Below, one piece after another: positions 45,886 to 57,136 of a DNA stretch of 64,000 nucleotides. A program made the position numbers and the translations under genes. Each line of letters opens with the position of its first letter. Positions within the stretch are counted from its first letter, which is position 1. The stretch is from Burkholderiales bacterium Ga0077547. Its GTDB lineage: Bacteria > Pseudomonadota > Gammaproteobacteria > Burkholderiales > Burkholderiaceae_C. Under the pieces are notes generated by a model, which saw nothing but the letters and a program-made list of their open reading frames with translations, had not been told where the DNA came from and ran no database searches. The DNA is taken from assembly GCA_001464195.1 (NCBI GenBank), contig LNEY01000027.1, positions 1 to 64,000 on the forward strand, given 5' to 3'.

Positions 45886-47053
45886 CCTGGCCAGTTGGCT
45901 GCAGACGCTGTCGCCGGAGTTCGGCTACTTCCGCGTGTTCCAGTACATCACCTTCCGCGCGGTGATGGCTGCGCTGACGGCGTTGCTGATCGGTCTGGCC
46001 TTCGGCCCGTGGGTCATACGCCGGCTGACGGCCTTGAAGATCGGCCAGCCGATCCGCGAATACGGTGTTCAGCAGCACATGGCCAAGTCGGGTACGCCCA
46101 CGATGGGCGGCGTGCTGATCCTGATCGGGATCACCGTCTCCACGCTGTTGTGGTTTGACTGGTCGAACCGCTTCGTGTGGATCGTGTTGCTGGTGACGCT
46201 GGGATTCGGCGCGATCGGCTGGGCGGACGACTGGCGCAAGGTGGTCGACAAGAACCCCGAAGGCATGCGCTCGCGCGACAAGTTCTTCTGGCAGACGTTG
46301 GTCGGGCTCATGGCCGCGTTCTACCTCGCGTTCAGTGTCAGCGAAACCTCGAACATGCGCGTCTTCGAGCTGTTCCTGCGCTGGGTGCAAAGCGGCTTCT
46401 CGAATGACCTGCCACCGGCGGCCGACCTGATCGTGCCGTTCTTCAAGACCGTCAGCTATCCACTGGGCGTCTACGGCTTCATTGCGCTGACCTGGTTCGT
46501 GATCGTCGGTGCGAGCAACGCGGTCAATCTCACCGACGGCCTCGACGGTCTGGCGATCATGCCGGTGGTGCTCGTCGCCTCGGCGCTCGGCGTGTTTGCC
46601 TATGTCACCGGCAATGCCTACTTCAGCAAGTATCTGCTGTTCCCGCACATTCCGGGCAGCGGCGAACTGCTGGTGTTCTGCGCGGCCACCGCCGGTGCCG
46701 GCCTGGCTTTTCTCTGGTTCAACACGCACCCAGCGCAGGTGTTCATGGGCGATGTCGGCGCGCTGGCGCTGGGCGGGGCGCTGGGCACCATCGCCGTGAT
46801 CACACGCCAGGAAATCGTGCTCGGGATCATGGGGGGCGTGTTCGTCGTCGAAGCGCTGTCGGTGATGCTGCAGGTGAGCTGGTTCAAGTACACCCGCAAG
46901 CGCTACGGAATTGGCCAGCGCATCCTGAAGATGGCGCCGCTGCACCACCATTTCGAGAAGTCGGGCTGGAAGGAAACGCAGGTCGTCGTGCGCTTCTGGA
47001 TCATCACGATGCTGTTGTGCCTGGTCGGGCTGGCCAGCCTGAAGCTGCGGTGA
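45875..47053 (+). CDS. mraY: Phospho-N-acetylmuramoyl-pentapeptide transferase
   Basis: Inner-membrane enzyme that links phospho-MurNAc-pentapeptide to undecaprenyl phosphate, making lipid I. It has 392 residues and about 10 membrane segments. Motifs are [16 protein letters not shown], the Asp-rich [29 protein letters not shown] with catalytic Asp residues, and [21 protein letters not shown] with the HHH triad. The start lies 11 bases inside murF. A 13-base gap leads to murD. Confidence 0.95.
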   Translation: MLLSLASWLQTLSPEFGYFRVFQYITFRAVMAALTALLIGLAFGPWVIRRLTALKIGQPIREYGVQQHMAKSGTPTMGGVLILIGITVSTLLWFDWSNRFVWIVLLVTLGFGAIGWADDWRKVVDKNPEGMRSRDKFFWQTLVGLMAAFYLAFSVSETSNMRVFELFLRWVQSGFSNDLPPAADLIVPFFKTVSYPLGVYGFIALTWFVIVGASNAVNLTDGLDGLAIMPVVLVASALGVFAYVTGNAYFSKYLLFPHIPGSGELLVFCAATAGAGLAFLWFNTHPAQVFMGDVGALALGGALGTIAVITRQEIVLGIMGGVFVVEALSVMLQVSWFKYTRKRYGIGQRILKMAPLHHHFEKSGWKETQVVVRFWIITMLLCLVGLASLKLR

Positions 47054-47066
47054 CCGAGGTGCAGCG

Positions 47067-48638
47067 ATGACGCATCTCCAAGGTCTCACGGTGCTGGTGC
47101 TCGGGCTCGGTGACTCGGGCCTCGCGATGGCGCGCTGGAGCGCGCGTTGCGGCGCCGCAGTGCGCGTCTGGGATTCGCGCGAATCGCCGCCGCAGGCCGC
47201 GACCCTGGCCGAGCAGCTCCCACAGGCACTGCTGTTGAAGGGCGAGCTGAGCACCACGGCCTTGGACGGTGTGCAATTGGTGTTGAAGAGCCCGGGCCTG
47301 TCTCCGAACGACACGCGCATCGCGGGGGCACTGAACGCGGCCATCGAGCGCGGCATCGCCGTGCAGGGCGAGCTCGATCTGTTCGCGCGCGCGTTGGCCG
47401 ATCTGACCACCGAGCGCGGCTATGCGCCGCAGGTGCTGGCCATCACCGGCACCAACGGCAAGACCACGACCACCGCCATGACGGCGCTGCTGGTCGAGCG
47501 CGCAGGCCGGCGTGTCGCGGTGGCCGGCAACATCGGCCCGACCCTGCTGCAGACGCTGGCCGACGCGCTCGATGGTGCGCCTGAGGCCCTGCCGCAAGTC
47601 TGGGTGCTCGAGCTCAGCAGCTTCCAGCTCGATGGTGTCGCCGGGTTCGAACCCGACGCAGCAGCGGTGCTGAACATCACCGAAGACCACCTCGACTGGC
47701 ACGGTTCGATGACGCACTACGCCCAAGCGAAGGCGCGCATCTGGGGCCGCGAGGCCGTGATGGTGGTCAACCGCGACGATCCGCGCGTCGTCGCGCTGGC
47801 GCAGGCTGCACAGCCGCAGGCGCCGGTTGCCAAGGCCAACGTGAAAGCCCGGCTGCCGGCCGTGGTGCCTCGCACCGCCGTGAGCTTCGGGCTCGACGCA
47901 CCGCAACACCCAGGCGACTTCGGGCTGATCACAGAGAACGGCATGGCCTGGCTGGTGCGAGCGCTCGAAGCCGACGACAGCGTTCCGCGCAAGCGGGTAC
48001 GGGCAGGCGCCGTGATCGAACCCGAAGACCTCCACATCCAGCGGCTCATGCCCGCCGATGCATTGCGTGTGCGCGGGCGCCACAACGCCGCCAACGCGCT
48101 GGCTGCGCTGGCGCTGGCCACCGCCATCGGCTGCCCGCTGGCGCCGATGCTGCATGGTCTGCGCGACTACGCCGGTGAGCCGCACCGCGTGGCCTACGTG
48201 GCGACGCTCGACGGCATCGATGCCTACGACGACAGCAAGGGCACCAATGTCGGCGCCACGGTCGCGGCGCTGGCCGGTCTGGGTGCCGACCGCGAACCGT
48301 CGAAGCTGGTCGTCATCCTGGGCGGCGACGGCAAGGGCCAGGACTTCTCTCCGCTGACCGAGCCGGTGCGGCGCCATGCACGTGCCGTGGCGACCCTGGG
48401 CCGGGACGCGGCCCAGATCGAAGCCGCACTCGCCTCCATCGACGCTTTGCCATTGCAACGCCACGCCACCCTGGAGGCGGCCACGCGCTGGTCGTTCGAG
48501 CAGGCGCGCCAGGGCGATGCGGTGCTGCTGAGCCCGGCCTGCGCCAGCCTGGACATGTTCCGCAACTATGCCCACCGTGCTGAAGTGTTCGTCGACGAAG
48601 TGCGAGCAATCGCGGCCGATGCGGGGGTGCCGGCATGA
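47067..48638 (+). CDS. murD: UDP-MurNAc-L-alanine:D-glutamate ligase
   Basis: Adds D-Glu to UDP-MurNAc-L-Ala in the cytoplasm with ATP. It has 523 residues, longer than the E. coli enzyme (about 438). The P-loop is [17 protein letters not shown], with [23 protein letters not shown] and [16 protein letters not shown]. The extra length is mainly in an insertion around residues 255-315 ([18 protein letters not shown] and beyond), which also occurs in other Burkholderiales as far as I recall. It overlaps ftsW by ATGA. Confidence 0.94.
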   Translation: MTHLQGLTVLVLGLGDSGLAMARWSARCGAAVRVWDSRESPPQAATLAEQLPQALLLKGELSTTALDGVQLVLKSPGLSPNDTRIAGALNAAIERGIAVQGELDLFARALADLTTERGYAPQVLAITGTNGKTTTTAMTALLVERAGRRVAVAGNIGPTLLQTLADALDGAPEALPQVWVLELSSFQLDGVAGFEPDAAAVLNITEDHLDWHGSMTHYAQAKARIWGREAVMVVNRDDPRVVALAQAAQPQAPVAKANVKARLPAVVPRTAVSFGLDAPQHPGDFGLITENGMAWLVRALEADDSVPRKRVRAGAVIEPEDLHIQRLMPADALRVRGRHNAANALAALALATAIGCPLAPMLHGLRDYAGEPHRVAYVATLDGIDAYDDSKGTNVGATVAALAGLGADREPSKLVVILGGDGKGQDFSPLTEPVRRHARAVATLGRDAAQIEAALASIDALPLQRHATLEAATRWSFEQARQGDAVLLSPACASLDMFRNYAHRAEVFVDEVRAIAADAGVPA

Positions 48639-49930
48639 GTGCGGTGAGTCGTCCGATGCGCAGCGTGTTGCAAGCCCTGCGTGTCGATGCGCTGAAGGCG
48701 CGCGTGGCAGGTCTGTGGCCGCGCGATGCCTCCAACGGTGGTGCGATCCCGGTGCGCGACTGGATCCATGTGACGTCGGGCAGTCCGACCCGGGTGCTGG
48801 CGTTTGATCAGGCGCTGCTATGCGTGGTGGTGGGGCTGTTGGCGCTGGGCGTGGTGATGGTGTACAGCGCGTCGATTGCGATGTCGGACAACCCTCGTTT
48901 TTCGTTCTACACGCCCACGTATTTCCTGTCTCGGCATCTGCTCTCGCTGTGCATTGCCTGTGTGGCGGTGCTGATCGTCGTGCAGGTGCCTATGAATGTC
49001 TGGGAGGCGGCGGCACCGTGGATCTTCGCCGCGGCCCTGTTCCTGCTGGTGGTGGTGCTGATCCCCGCCGTCAGCGGCAACGGCGTCAAGGGCGCGCGGC
49101 GCTGGATTCCGTTGGGCTTCATGACCTTCCAGCCCTCCGAGCTCGGCAAGCTGGCCATGGCGATGTACGCCGCCGGCTACATGGTGCGCAAGATGGACGC
49201 CCGCGAGAACTTCTGGCAGGCGGTGCTGCCGATGGCCTTCGCGGTAGCGGTGGTCGGCCTGCTGCTGCTGGCCGAGCCGGACATGGGCGCCTTCCTGGTC
49301 ATTGCCACGATCGCGATGGGCATCCTCTTCCTCGGCGGCGTCAATGGCCGGATGTTCCTGCTGATCACCGCGGTACTGATCGGCGCCTTCGTGCTGATGA
49401 TCACACTGAGCGACTGGCGGCGCGAACGCATCTTCGCGTACCTGGACCCATGGGATGAGAAGTACACGCTGGGCAAGGCCTATCAGCTGTCGCACTCGTT
49501 GATCGCCTTCGGGCGCGGCGAGATCTTCGGTCAGGGCCTGGGGTCCAGCGTGGAAAAACTGCACTACCTGCCGGAGGCGCACACCGATTTCCTGCTCGCG
49601 GTGATCGGCGAGGAGCTCGGCCTGGTCGGTGTTGCCTGCGTGATCGTGGCCTTCTTCTGGCTGTCTCGTCGGCTGTTCTACATCGGCCGCCAGGCGATCG
49701 CGCTCGACCGCGTCTACGCTGGGCTGTATGCGCAAGGCATCGGGCTGTGGATGGGCGGCCAGGCGTTCATCAACATGGGCGTGAATCTGGGCGTGTTGCC
49801 CACCAAAGGTCTGACCTTGCCGCTGATGAGCTACGGCGGCTCGGCGATCCTGATGAACATGATTGCCTTGGCCATCGTGGCGAGGGTGGATATCGAAAAT
49901 CGACAGCTCATGCGTGGAGGTCGCGCATGA
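48635..49930 (+). CDS. ftsW: Septal lipid II polymerase FtsW
   Basis: SEDS-family glycosyltransferase and divisome protein of the inner membrane, 431 residues with about 10 membrane segments. Landmarks are [34 protein letters not shown] (conserved loop), [13 protein letters not shown] with the catalytic Asp, and [20 protein letters not shown] and [14 protein letters not shown] near the end. A hydrophilic N-terminal extension of about 60 residues precedes the first membrane segment. Its stop overlaps an ATG (ATGA) that opens a 30-codon frame leading into murG. Confidence 0.95.
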   Translation: MSAVSRPMRSVLQALRVDALKARVAGLWPRDASNGGAIPVRDWIHVTSGSPTRVLAFDQALLCVVVGLLALGVVMVYSASIAMSDNPRFSFYTPTYFLSRHLLSLCIACVAVLIVVQVPMNVWEAAAPWIFAAALFLLVVVLIPAVSGNGVKGARRWIPLGFMTFQPSELGKLAMAMYAAGYMVRKMDARENFWQAVLPMAFAVAVVGLLLLAEPDMGAFLVIATIAMGILFLGGVNGRMFLLITAVLIGAFVLMITLSDWRRERIFAYLDPWDEKYTLGKAYQLSHSLIAFGRGEIFGQGLGSSVEKLHYLPEAHTDFLLAVIGEELGLVGVACVIVAFFWLSRRLFYIGRQAIALDRVYAGLYAQGIGLWMGGQAFINMGVNLGVLPTKGLTLPLMSYGGSAILMNMIALAIVARVDIENRQLMRGGRA

Positions 49931-50019
49931 ACGCCTGTCTGCCTTTCGATCGACCGCGCCGGGGTTTCGTCCCGGCGGGCTGCACCGCAAGGCAAAAAAA
50001 GCAAGGGGGTCATGCATGA
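49927..50019 (+). CDS. 30-codon coupling frame between ftsW and murG
   Basis: ATG at 49927 overlaps the ftsW stop as ATGA, and the frame's own TGA (50017-50019) overlaps the murG ATG as ATGA. The 30-residue product is basic with three Arg in [14 protein letters not shown] and ends KKQGGHA. I know no homologue. An internal hairpin (GCCGGG/CCCGGC, 49958-49976) lies within it. It bridges an 85-base gap that would otherwise break the chain of overlaps. It may be a coupling leader, a regulatory upstream frame or chance. Confidence 0.45.
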   Translation: MNACLPFDRPRRGFVPAGCTARQKKQGGHA

Positions 50020-51101
50020 CCCAGCAGAGCAAACACCTGCTCGTAGTCGCAGCGGGAACGGGCGGTCACGTCATGCCCGGCCTCGCGGTGGCGAAGGAAA
50101 TGCAGCAGCGTGGCTGGACCGTCAGTTGGCTGGGCACCACCACTGGCATGGAAAACAAGCTGGTACCACCCCACGGCATTCCGCTCGACACCGTCGCCTT
50201 CACTGGTGTGCGCGGCAAGGGCTGGCTGCACACGGTGACCGGTGGTTTCCGGCTGCTGGCCGCGTTCTGGACCTGTGCCGCCATCATCCGCCGGCGCCGC
50301 GCGCAGGCCGTGCTGGGCATGGGCGGCTACTTGTGCTTCCCGGCGGGGCTGATGGCCGCCTTGCTGCGCCGTCCACTGATGCTCGTGAATGCCGATGCGG
50401 CGCTGCTGATGAGCAACCGATCGCTGTTGCCGGTGGCCGATCGTGTCGGCTTCGGCTTCGATGGGCCGGCAGCGCACGACACCCGACGTGGTGTGGTCAC
50501 CGGCAACCCGGTGCGTGCCGAGATCGAGGCGCTGCCCGCGCCGTCGACACGGTTTGCCGGGCGCACGGGGCCGCTGCGGCTGCTGGTCGTTGGCGGCAGT
50601 CTGGGCGCTTCGGTGCTCAATCGCTGTGTGCCGCAGGCGCTGGCCCTGATGCCGAGCGCGCAGCGGCCGCAGGTGACCCATCAGACCGGTGCCGCGAATG
50701 CCGCCACAGTGCAGGCCGACTACGCGCAGGCCGCCGTGCAGGCCGAAGTGCTGCCCTTCATCGACGACATGGCCCAGCGGTTGGCCGACTGCGATGTGAT
50801 CGTTTGTCGCGCGGGTGCGATCACGGTCAGCGAACTGTGTGCTGCGGGCGTCGCCGGCGTGCTGGTGCCCTTGGTGGTCAGCACCACCTCGCACCAACGT
50901 GACAACGCGCAGTGGATGGCGTCGCACGGCGCGGCGGTGCAACTGGCGCAAAGCGAACTGTCGCCTCGGCACCTGGCCGATGTGCTGGCCGGGCTCACCC
51001 GCGAGTCGCTGCTCGCGATGGCGACGAAGGCCCGCGCGCTGGCGCGCCCTAAAGCCGCCGCGCGGGTGGCGGACGAGTTGGAAGGGCTGGTGACCGCATG
51101 A
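50016..51101 (+). CDS. murG: Lipid II synthase MurG (GlcNAc transferase)
   Basis: Peripheral inner-membrane glycosyltransferase that adds GlcNAc to lipid I. It has 361 residues. The N-terminal glycine loop [31 protein letters not shown], and the C-domain loop [13 protein letters not shown] with [28 protein letters not shown] are diagnostic. AAGGGGG about 7 bases before the ATG is a strong ribosome site. It overlaps murC by ATGA and the upstream mini-frame by ATGA. Confidence 0.95.
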   Translation: MTQQSKHLLVVAAGTGGHVMPGLAVAKEMQQRGWTVSWLGTTTGMENKLVPPHGIPLDTVAFTGVRGKGWLHTVTGGFRLLAAFWTCAAIIRRRRAQAVLGMGGYLCFPAGLMAALLRRPLMLVNADAALLMSNRSLLPVADRVGFGFDGPAAHDTRRGVVTGNPVRAEIEALPAPSTRFAGRTGPLRLLVVGGSLGASVLNRCVPQALALMPSAQRPQVTHQTGAANAATVQADYAQAAVQAEVLPFIDDMAQRLADCDVIVCRAGAITVSELCAAGVAGVLVPLVVSTTSHQRDNAQWMASHGAAVQLAQSELSPRHLADVLAGLTRESLLAMATKARALARPKAAARVADELEGLVTA

Positions 51102-52546
51102 AACACGCCGTCAAGCACATTCATTTCGTGGGCGTGGGGGGGGCCGGCATGAGCGGCATTGCCGAGATCCTGCACAACCTCGGGTACCGCGTGTCGGGGT
51201 CGGACAGCAGCGACAGCGCCACCTCGCGCCGATTGGCCGGTCTCGGCATCCGGGTCTCGGTGGGCCATGACGCGTCACACATCGAAGGCGCTGAAGCGGT
51301 GGTCACTTCGACCGCGGTGAAGGCCGACAACCCCGAGGTCATCGCCGCACGCGCCAAGCGGGTGCCAGTGGTGCCGCGTGCGGTGATGCTGGCCGAGCTG
51401 ATGCGGCTGAAGAAAGGCATCGCGATCGCCGGCACGCATGGCAAGACCACCACCACCAGCCTGGTCACCAGCGTGCTGGCCGAGGCCGGGCTCGACCCGA
51501 CCTTCGTGATCGGCGGACGCTTGAACGCCGCCGGGGCGAATTCACGATTGGGTTCGGGCGACCACATCGTCGTCGAGGCCGATGAGTCCGACGCGTCGTT
51601 TCTGAACCTGCTGCCGGTGATGGCCGTGGTGACCAACATCGACGCCGACCACATGGACACCTACGGGCATGACCTGGGCCGGCTCAAGCATGCGTTCATC
51701 GAGTTTGTGCACCGCATGCCGTTCTATGGCGCCGCCATCGTCTGCTGTGACGACCCGGGCGTGCGCTCGATCATGCCGATGCTGTCGAGACCGGTTGTCA
51801 CCTATGGCTTCGGTGCCGACGCGATGGTGCGCGCGGTCGAGGTGCAGGCCCGCGCCGGGCGCATGCACTTCACGGTGCAGCGACGCAATGGTGTCGCGAT
51901 GCCCGATCTGGACGTGACGCTGAACCTGCCCGGCGACCACAACGTGCTGAATGCGTTGGCCGCGATTGCGGTGGCCACCGAGCTGGAGCTGCCCGATACG
52001 GCGATGGTGCAGGGGCTGGCCGAGTTCCGCGGCGTCGACCGGCGCTTCCAGCGTTATGGCGAAGTGCCGGCAGCCGCTGCAGACGGTACGCAAGGGGCCT
52101 TCACGCTGATCGACGACTACGGCCACCATCCGGTCGAAATGGCGGCCACGCTGGCTGCAGCGCGCGGTGCGTTCCCGGGTCGCCGGCTGGTGCTGGCCTT
52201 CCAGCCGCACCGCTACACCCGCACCCGCGATTGTTTCGAGGATTTCGTCAAGGTGATTGGCAGTGCCGATGCCGTGCTGCTCACCGAGGTCTATGCCGCA
52301 GGCGAGGCGCCCATCGTCGCCGCCGATGGCCGTGCGTTGGCGCGCGCCCTGCGCGTCGCGGGCAAGGTCGATCCGGTGTTCATCGACGACATCACCCTGC
52401 TGCCGCAGGCCATCCTGGATCACGCCCGTGCCGGCGATGTGCTGGTCTCGATGGGCGCGGGATCGATCGGCCAGGTCCCGGGGTTGGTGCTGGAGCTGCA
52501 GGCCCGCGCCGATGCGATGGTTGCCGCCACAGAGGTCACGCCATGA
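51098..52546 (+). CDS. murC: UDP-MurNAc:L-alanine ligase
   Basis: Attaches the first stem-peptide residue, L-Ala, to UDP-MurNAc with ATP. It has 482 residues. [19 protein letters not shown] is the N-terminal nucleotide-sugar loop, [13 protein letters not shown] the P-loop, [12 protein letters not shown] the Mg-binding motif and [14 protein letters not shown] the C-terminal MurC signature. A paralogue, Mpl, is encoded at 58990-60384. It overlaps ddlB by ATGA. Confidence 0.95.
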   Translation: MKHAVKHIHFVGVGGAGMSGIAEILHNLGYRVSGSDSSDSATSRRLAGLGIRVSVGHDASHIEGAEAVVTSTAVKADNPEVIAARAKRVPVVPRAVMLAELMRLKKGIAIAGTHGKTTTTSLVTSVLAEAGLDPTFVIGGRLNAAGANSRLGSGDHIVVEADESDASFLNLLPVMAVVTNIDADHMDTYGHDLGRLKHAFIEFVHRMPFYGAAIVCCDDPGVRSIMPMLSRPVVTYGFGADAMVRAVEVQARAGRMHFTVQRRNGVAMPDLDVTLNLPGDHNVLNALAAIAVATELELPDTAMVQGLAEFRGVDRRFQRYGEVPAAAADGTQGAFTLIDDYGHHPVEMAATLAAARGAFPGRRLVLAFQPHRYTRTRDCFEDFVKVIGSADAVLLTEVYAAGEAPIVAADGRALARALRVAGKVDPVFIDDITLLPQAILDHARAGDVLVSMGAGSIGQVPGLVLELQARADAMVAATEVTP

Positions 52547-53547
52547 GCATCGATCCGAAAGCGTTGGGCAAAGTCGCGGTGCTCCTGGGCGGCACCTCGG
52601 CGGAGCGCGACATCTCGCTGATGTCTGGCAGCGGCGTGCTGGCCGCATTGCAGTCGCTGGGTGTGGATGCGCAGGCCTTCGATCCGGCGCAGCGCGATCT
52701 GGCCGAGCTGAAATCACTGGGCATCGATCGCTGCTTCATTTCGCTGCACGGCCGCCATGGCGAAGACGGCACCGTGCAGGGCGCGCTCGAACTGCTGGGC
52801 ATCCCGTACACCGGCTCTGGCGTGATGGCCTCTGCCGTGGCCATGGACAAGGTGATGACCAAGCGCATCTGGCTGGCCGAAGGCCTGCCGACGCCCCGCC
52901 ATGTCTGGCTGGAAGCGACCCACGGGAAGGGCGAGCATTCGGCCGAGCAAGTGCAAGCCGTGCCAGCCCAGATCGGTCTGCCGCTGATCGTCAAGCCGCC
53001 GCGCGAAGGCTCGTCGATTGGTGTCACCAAGGTGCAAAGCGCCGATCAGATCGCCGATGCGGTGGCACTCGCCGCCCGCTATGACGCCGACGTGCTGTGC
53101 GAGGAGTTCATTGCCGGCGAAGAAGTCACCTGCCCGGTGCTGGGAGAAGGTGCGCATGTGCGGGCGCTGCCGGTGGTCCGCATCCGCGCACCGGAAGGCG
53201 CCTACGACTACCAGAACAAGTACTTCACAGACGTGGTGCAGTACCTGTGCCCGAGCGGTCTGCCGCAAGCCGAGGAGCGCGAGATCCAGCGGCTGGCCAT
53301 CGCGTCCTACCGCGCGTTGGGCTGCCGAGGCTGGGGCCGCGCCGACCTGATGATCCGCGGGTCCGACCGCCAGCCCTTCCTGCTGGAGATGAACACCTCG
53401 CCGGGCATGACGACGCATTCGCTGGTGCCGATGTCAGCGCGTGCCACGGGCATCGATTACCCGCAACTCTGCCTGCTGATCGCGAGCCAGGCCCGCCTCG
53501 ATGGGCAGCCCGTGGTGGCGGCATCGACTTCGAGCCTTGCGGCCTGA
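52543..53547 (+). CDS. ddlB: D-alanine-D-alanine ligase
   Basis: ATP-grasp enzyme that joins two D-Ala for MurF, cytoplasmic. It has 334 residues. [17 protein letters not shown] is the N-terminal substrate loop, [19 protein letters not shown] and [18 protein letters not shown] follow, and [17 protein letters not shown] is the glycine-rich ATP loop. [17 protein letters not shown] carries the metal-binding Glu and Asn. The ATG at 52543 overlaps the murC stop; the frame is open far upstream but that part is a shadow of murC. Confidence 0.95.
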   Translation: MSIDPKALGKVAVLLGGTSAERDISLMSGSGVLAALQSLGVDAQAFDPAQRDLAELKSLGIDRCFISLHGRHGEDGTVQGALELLGIPYTGSGVMASAVAMDKVMTKRIWLAEGLPTPRHVWLEATHGKGEHSAEQVQAVPAQIGLPLIVKPPREGSSIGVTKVQSADQIADAVALAARYDADVLCEEFIAGEEVTCPVLGEGAHVRALPVVRIRAPEGAYDYQNKYFTDVVQYLCPSGLPQAEEREIQRLAIASYRALGCRGWGRADLMIRGSDRQPFLLEMNTSPGMTTHSLVPMSARATGIDYPQLCLLIASQARLDGQPVVAASTSSLAA

Positions 53548-53563
53548 CCCGACGTCACGAACC

Positions 53564-54397
53564 ATGGCCAGCACCACCTTCATCCGCCCACCCACCGCGG
53601 CCCGCCCTTCGCGTGACGCGGTGCCGGCCGATGTGCGCTGGATGCGGCTGACCGCGAACGGTCTGTATGCGCTGGCCGCGCTGGTGTTCGTCGCGCTGGC
53701 AGCTCATCTGCTGACGCGCCAGCCCGTGTTCGCGCTGCGGGCCATCCAGCTCGATGGCGACCTGACCCGCAACAGCGTGGCAACGATCCGCGTCAACGCG
53801 GTGCCTCAATTGCGTGGCAACTTCTTCACCATCGATCTGCAGGCGGCGCGGCGCGCCTTCGAGACGGTGCCGTGGGTGCGCCGCGCGGTGGTGCAGAGGG
53901 TGTGGCCGAACCGCCTGGCCGTGCGGCTCGAGGAGCACCGGCCCGTGGCCCTCTGGCGTGGGGCAGACGACAACGGCGCCGCCGAGCAACTGGTCAACGC
54001 CCAAGGGGAAGTGTTCGAGGCCAACGTCGGCGATGTCGAAGGCGACAGCCTGCCCACACTCCAGGGACCTGACGGCACTTCGGCCGCAATGCTCTCGATG
54101 CTGACGCGCCTGCAGACCGTGTTTGCCCGGCAGGGCAGCCAGATCGACACGCTGCGACTCTCGAGCCGCGCGTCTTGGGCGATCGAGCTCGACACCGGCG
54201 CGAAGGTCGAGCTCGGTCGAGGCAGCGATGACGAAGTGCTGGTGCGTGCGGACCGCTTTGTCTCGACGGTGACGCAGATGACGCAGCAGTTTCAGGCGCC
54301 GGTGGTCTACGCCGACCTGCGCCATCGCGATGGCTATGCGTTGCGGCTGCGCGGCATCACCACGGTGACCACCCCGGTCACTGTGAACAGGAATTGA
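53564..54397 (+). CDS. ftsQ: Cell division protein FtsQ
   Basis: Bitopic divisome protein of 277 residues that links FtsL/FtsB to the other division proteins. A cytoplasmic tail of about 35 residues is followed by a membrane segment (LYALAALVFVALAAHLL) and a POTRA domain (VFALRAIQLDGDLTRNS through the VPWVRRAVVQRVWPNRLAV stretch, a well-kept FtsQ motif). The beta domain ends with VVYADLRHRDGYALRL. It begins 16 bases after ddlB and ends 13 bases before ftsA. Confidence 0.93.
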   Translation: MASTTFIRPPTAARPSRDAVPADVRWMRLTANGLYALAALVFVALAAHLLTRQPVFALRAIQLDGDLTRNSVATIRVNAVPQLRGNFFTIDLQAARRAFETVPWVRRAVVQRVWPNRLAVRLEEHRPVALWRGADDNGAAEQLVNAQGEVFEANVGDVEGDSLPTLQGPDGTSAAMLSMLTRLQTVFARQGSQIDTLRLSSRASWAIELDTGAKVELGRGSDDEVLVRADRFVSTVTQMTQQFQAPVVYADLRHRDGYALRLRGITTVTTPVTVNRN

Positions 54398-54410
54398 GCG
54401 AGAGGAACGG

Positions 54411-55640
54411 ATGGCCAAGGAACTGAAAGATCTGGTGGTCGGGCTCGACATCGGCACCGCCAAGGTGATGGTGGTCGTGGCCGAGATGCTGCCCGACGGC
54501 GAGTTGCGCGTGGCCGGTCTGGGCAGCGCACCGGCGCATGGCCTCAAGCGCGGCGTGGTCGTGAACATCGATGCGACGGTGCAGAGCATTCAGCAGGCGC
54601 TGAAAGAGGCCGAGATGATGGCCGACTGCAAGATCACGCATGTCTACACCGGCATCACCGGGAGTCACATCCGCGGCCAGAACTCCACCGGCATGGTGAT
54701 CGTGCGCGACAAGGAAGTGACGCCGGTCGACGTGGCGCGTGTGGTCGAGACCGCCAAGGCGATCAACATTCCGAACGACCAGCGACTGTTGCTCGTTGAG
54801 CCGCAGGAATTCGTCATCGACGGTCACGAGGTCAAGGAGCCAATCGGCATGAGCGGCGGGCGCCTCGAAGTGAAGGTGCACATCGTCACCGGCGCGCAGA
54901 GCGCGGCCGAGAACATCATCAAGTGCGTGCGCCGCTGCGGACTCGAGGTCGACATGCTGGTGCTCAACCCGAGTGCCTCTAGCCATGCGGTGTTGACCGA
55001 CGACGAGAAGGACCTGGGCGTGGCGCTGGTCGACATCGGTGCTGGCACCACCGATGTGGCGATCTACACCGACGGTGCGATCCGCCATACCGCGGTGATC
55101 CCGATCGCCGGCGACCTGATCACGAGCGACATCGCGATGGCGCTGCGCACGCCGACCAAGGACGCGGAAGAGATCAAGGTCGAGTACGGCGTCGCCAAGC
55201 AACTGCTGGCCGACCCGAGCGACCAGCTCGAAGTGCCGGGCCTGGGCGACCGCCCGCCACGCATGTTGAGCCGGCAGGCGTTGGCCGGCGTGATCGAGCC
55301 GCGCATCGAGGAAATCTATTCGCTGGTGCACCAGGTGATCCGCGAGTCCGGCTACGAGGAACTGCTGTCCTCAGGCATCGTGATCTGCGGTGGCGCGGCG
55401 GTGATGCCGGGCATGGTCGAGCTCGGCGAGGACATCTTCCTGAAGCCGGTGCGCAAGGGCATCCCGCTGTACCACGGCGCGCTGCAGGACATGATGGCCA
55501 ACACCCGTTCGGCCACCGTGATGGGCCTGCTCGAGGAAGGCCGCATGGCGCGCTCGCGCGGCCTGCGTGCGGCGCAGCAGGCCGGCTCCGTCAAGACGGT
55601 GCTGGGCCGGGCGCGCGACTGGTTTCTCGGCAATTTCTGA
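54411..55640 (+). CDS. ftsA: Cell division protein FtsA
   Basis: Actin-like protein that tethers FtsZ filaments to the membrane. It has 409 residues. GLDIGTAKVMVVVAEML is phosphate loop 1, VDIGAGTTDVAIY phosphate loop 2 and GIVICGGAAVMPGMVEL the adenosine motif. The C-terminus VLGRARDWFLGNF is the amphipathic membrane-targeting helix. GAGAGGAA precedes the ATG as ribosome site. Downstream, 197 bases separate it from ftsZ, the longest gap in the cluster. Confidence 0.95.
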   Translation: MAKELKDLVVGLDIGTAKVMVVVAEMLPDGELRVAGLGSAPAHGLKRGVVVNIDATVQSIQQALKEAEMMADCKITHVYTGITGSHIRGQNSTGMVIVRDKEVTPVDVARVVETAKAINIPNDQRLLLVEPQEFVIDGHEVKEPIGMSGGRLEVKVHIVTGAQSAAENIIKCVRRCGLEVDMLVLNPSASSHAVLTDDEKDLGVALVDIGAGTTDVAIYTDGAIRHTAVIPIAGDLITSDIAMALRTPTKDAEEIKVEYGVAKQLLADPSDQLEVPGLGDRPPRMLSRQALAGVIEPRIEEIYSLVHQVIRESGYEELLSSGIVICGGAAVMPGMVELGEDIFLKPVRKGIPLYHGALQDMMANTRSATVMGLLEEGRMARSRGLRAAQQAGSVKTVLGRARDWFLGNF

Positions 55641-55837
55641 GACGAACACCATGCGCCTGAACACGCACCACCACCTCTGCGCGGCACCACGTGTGCACTC
55701 GCGTGCACCCCCCAGTTTCCTGAAAGCGAAGACTGCGGACGATGGCCTCGGCCGGGATCACCACAGCGAACAACGAAGACCTGACTAGACCTGACGACTG
55801 AACCCCTCAACGGCAACTGCTTACTCTGGAGAACAAC

Positions 55838-57052
55838 ATGGCCATCGAAATGATCGAAGAATTTGACCTCGGCACGCAAATCAAGGTGATCGGCGTCGGC
55901 GGCGGCGGCGGCAACGCGGTCGAGCACATGATCACGCAAGGCGTGCAAGGCGTGGAATTCGTCTGCGCCAACACCGATGCGCAGGCGCTCAACCGCTCCG
56001 GTGCGCACCAGCTGATCCAGCTCGGCAGCAGCGGGCTTGGCGCCGGCGCCAAGCCCGATGTCGGCAAGGCTGCGGCCCTGGAGGCCGAAGAACGCATCCG
56101 TTCGGCCATCGTCGGCTCGAACATGTTGTTCATCACCGCGGGCATGGGCGGTGGCACAGGCACCGGTGCTGCGCCGGTGATCGCGCGCATCGCGAAGGAA
56201 ATGGGCATTCTGACCGTGGGTGTCGTGACCAAGCCCTTCGACTTCGAGGGCAACCGCCGGATGAAGATGGCCGATGTCGGTCTGGCCGAACTCGAAGCCA
56301 ATGTCGACTCGCTGATCGTCGTGCTCAACGAGAAGCTGCTTGAGGTGCTGGGCGACGACGTGACGCAGGACCAGGCGTTTGCCGAGGCCAACGACGTGCT
56401 GAAGAACGCGGTCGGTGGCATCAGCGACATCATCCACATGCATGGCATGGTCAACGTCGACTTCGAAGACGTGAAGACGGTGATGAGCGAACCGGGCAAG
56501 GCGATGATGGGCACCGCACAAGCCGGTGGGCCGGACCGCGCCACCAAGGCCGCTGACGCAGCCGTGGCCTGCCCGCTGCTTGAAGGCATCGACCTGTCGG
56601 GCGCCAAGGGCGTGCTGGTGCTGATCGCGGCCAACCGCAGCACGCTGAAGCTGTCGGAGAGCAAGAACGCGATGAACACCATCCGCCGCTATGCGGCCGA
56701 GGATGCGCATGTGATCTTCGGCACCGTCTACGACGAAAGCCTGGGCGACCAGCTGCGCGTCACGGTGATCGCCACCGGCCTGAGCCCGGCCCGCCGTCAG
56801 CAGGCCCCGATCAGCGTGGTGCACAGCGCGCCGATGCGCCGTACGGGGACGGATGACCTGCCGATCCTGAACAACGCCGTCGGTCACCCGGTCGGCGCGA
56901 TGATGGGCACCGCAGGCGGCCCCGACTACGGCGGCATGAACACACCGAGTGTCTGGCGCACCCGCACGGCAGCAGCCAAGGTGGACGCGCTGGCCAGCAA
57001 CGGCATGGACGAGATCGAGATCCCGGCCTTCCTGCGCAAGCAGGCGGACTGA
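55838..57052 (+). CDS. ftsZ: Cell division GTPase FtsZ
   Basis: Tubulin-like GTPase that forms the Z ring. It has 404 residues. [13 protein letters not shown], the tubulin signature [13 protein letters not shown] (about residue 104-116) and the T7 loop region [11 protein letters not shown] are intact. A variable linker is followed by the C-terminal peptide [12 protein letters not shown], which binds FtsA and ZipA. GGAGAA shortly before the ATG is the ribosome site. The 197-base gap upstream (55641-55837) could hold a separate promoter but I see no clear one. Confidence 0.97.
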   Translation: MAIEMIEEFDLGTQIKVIGVGGGGGNAVEHMITQGVQGVEFVCANTDAQALNRSGAHQLIQLGSSGLGAGAKPDVGKAAALEAEERIRSAIVGSNMLFITAGMGGGTGTGAAPVIARIAKEMGILTVGVVTKPFDFEGNRRMKMADVGLAELEANVDSLIVVLNEKLLEVLGDDVTQDQAFAEANDVLKNAVGGISDIIHMHGMVNVDFEDVKTVMSEPGKAMMGTAQAGGPDRATKAADAAVACPLLEGIDLSGAKGVLVLIAANRSTLKLSESKNAMNTIRRYAAEDAHVIFGTVYDESLGDQLRVTVIATGLSPARRQQAPISVVHSAPMRRTGTDDLPILNNAVGHPVGAMMGTAGGPDYGGMNTPSVWRTRTAAAKVDALASNGMDEIEIPAFLRKQAD

Positions 57053-57105
57053 TCAGTGGCCCCCCAGTCGCTGGCGCTCCTGCCCCCGAGGGGCGCCGCC
57101 TTCGG

Positions 57106-57120
57106 CCCGGGTGACCCGGG
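57106..57120. repeat. C/G-rich hairpin in the ftsZ-lpxC gap
   Basis: CCCGGGTGACCCGGG forms a tight stem just downstream of ftsZ. The surrounding stretch 57056-57120 (cccccc- and cccccgaggggc-type runs) looks like the dispersed intergenic repeats seen in related Burkholderiales genomes, from memory. No T run follows, so terminator function is uncertain. Confidence 0.45.
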
Positions 57121-57136
57121 CTTCGGCGTGGCTGGA

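Noticed and set aside
55651..55788. HHH-containing 45-codon frame before ftsZ as an amino-acid attenuator leader
   Set aside because: No histidine gene follows, no ribosome site is clear, and no alternative hairpins were seen.
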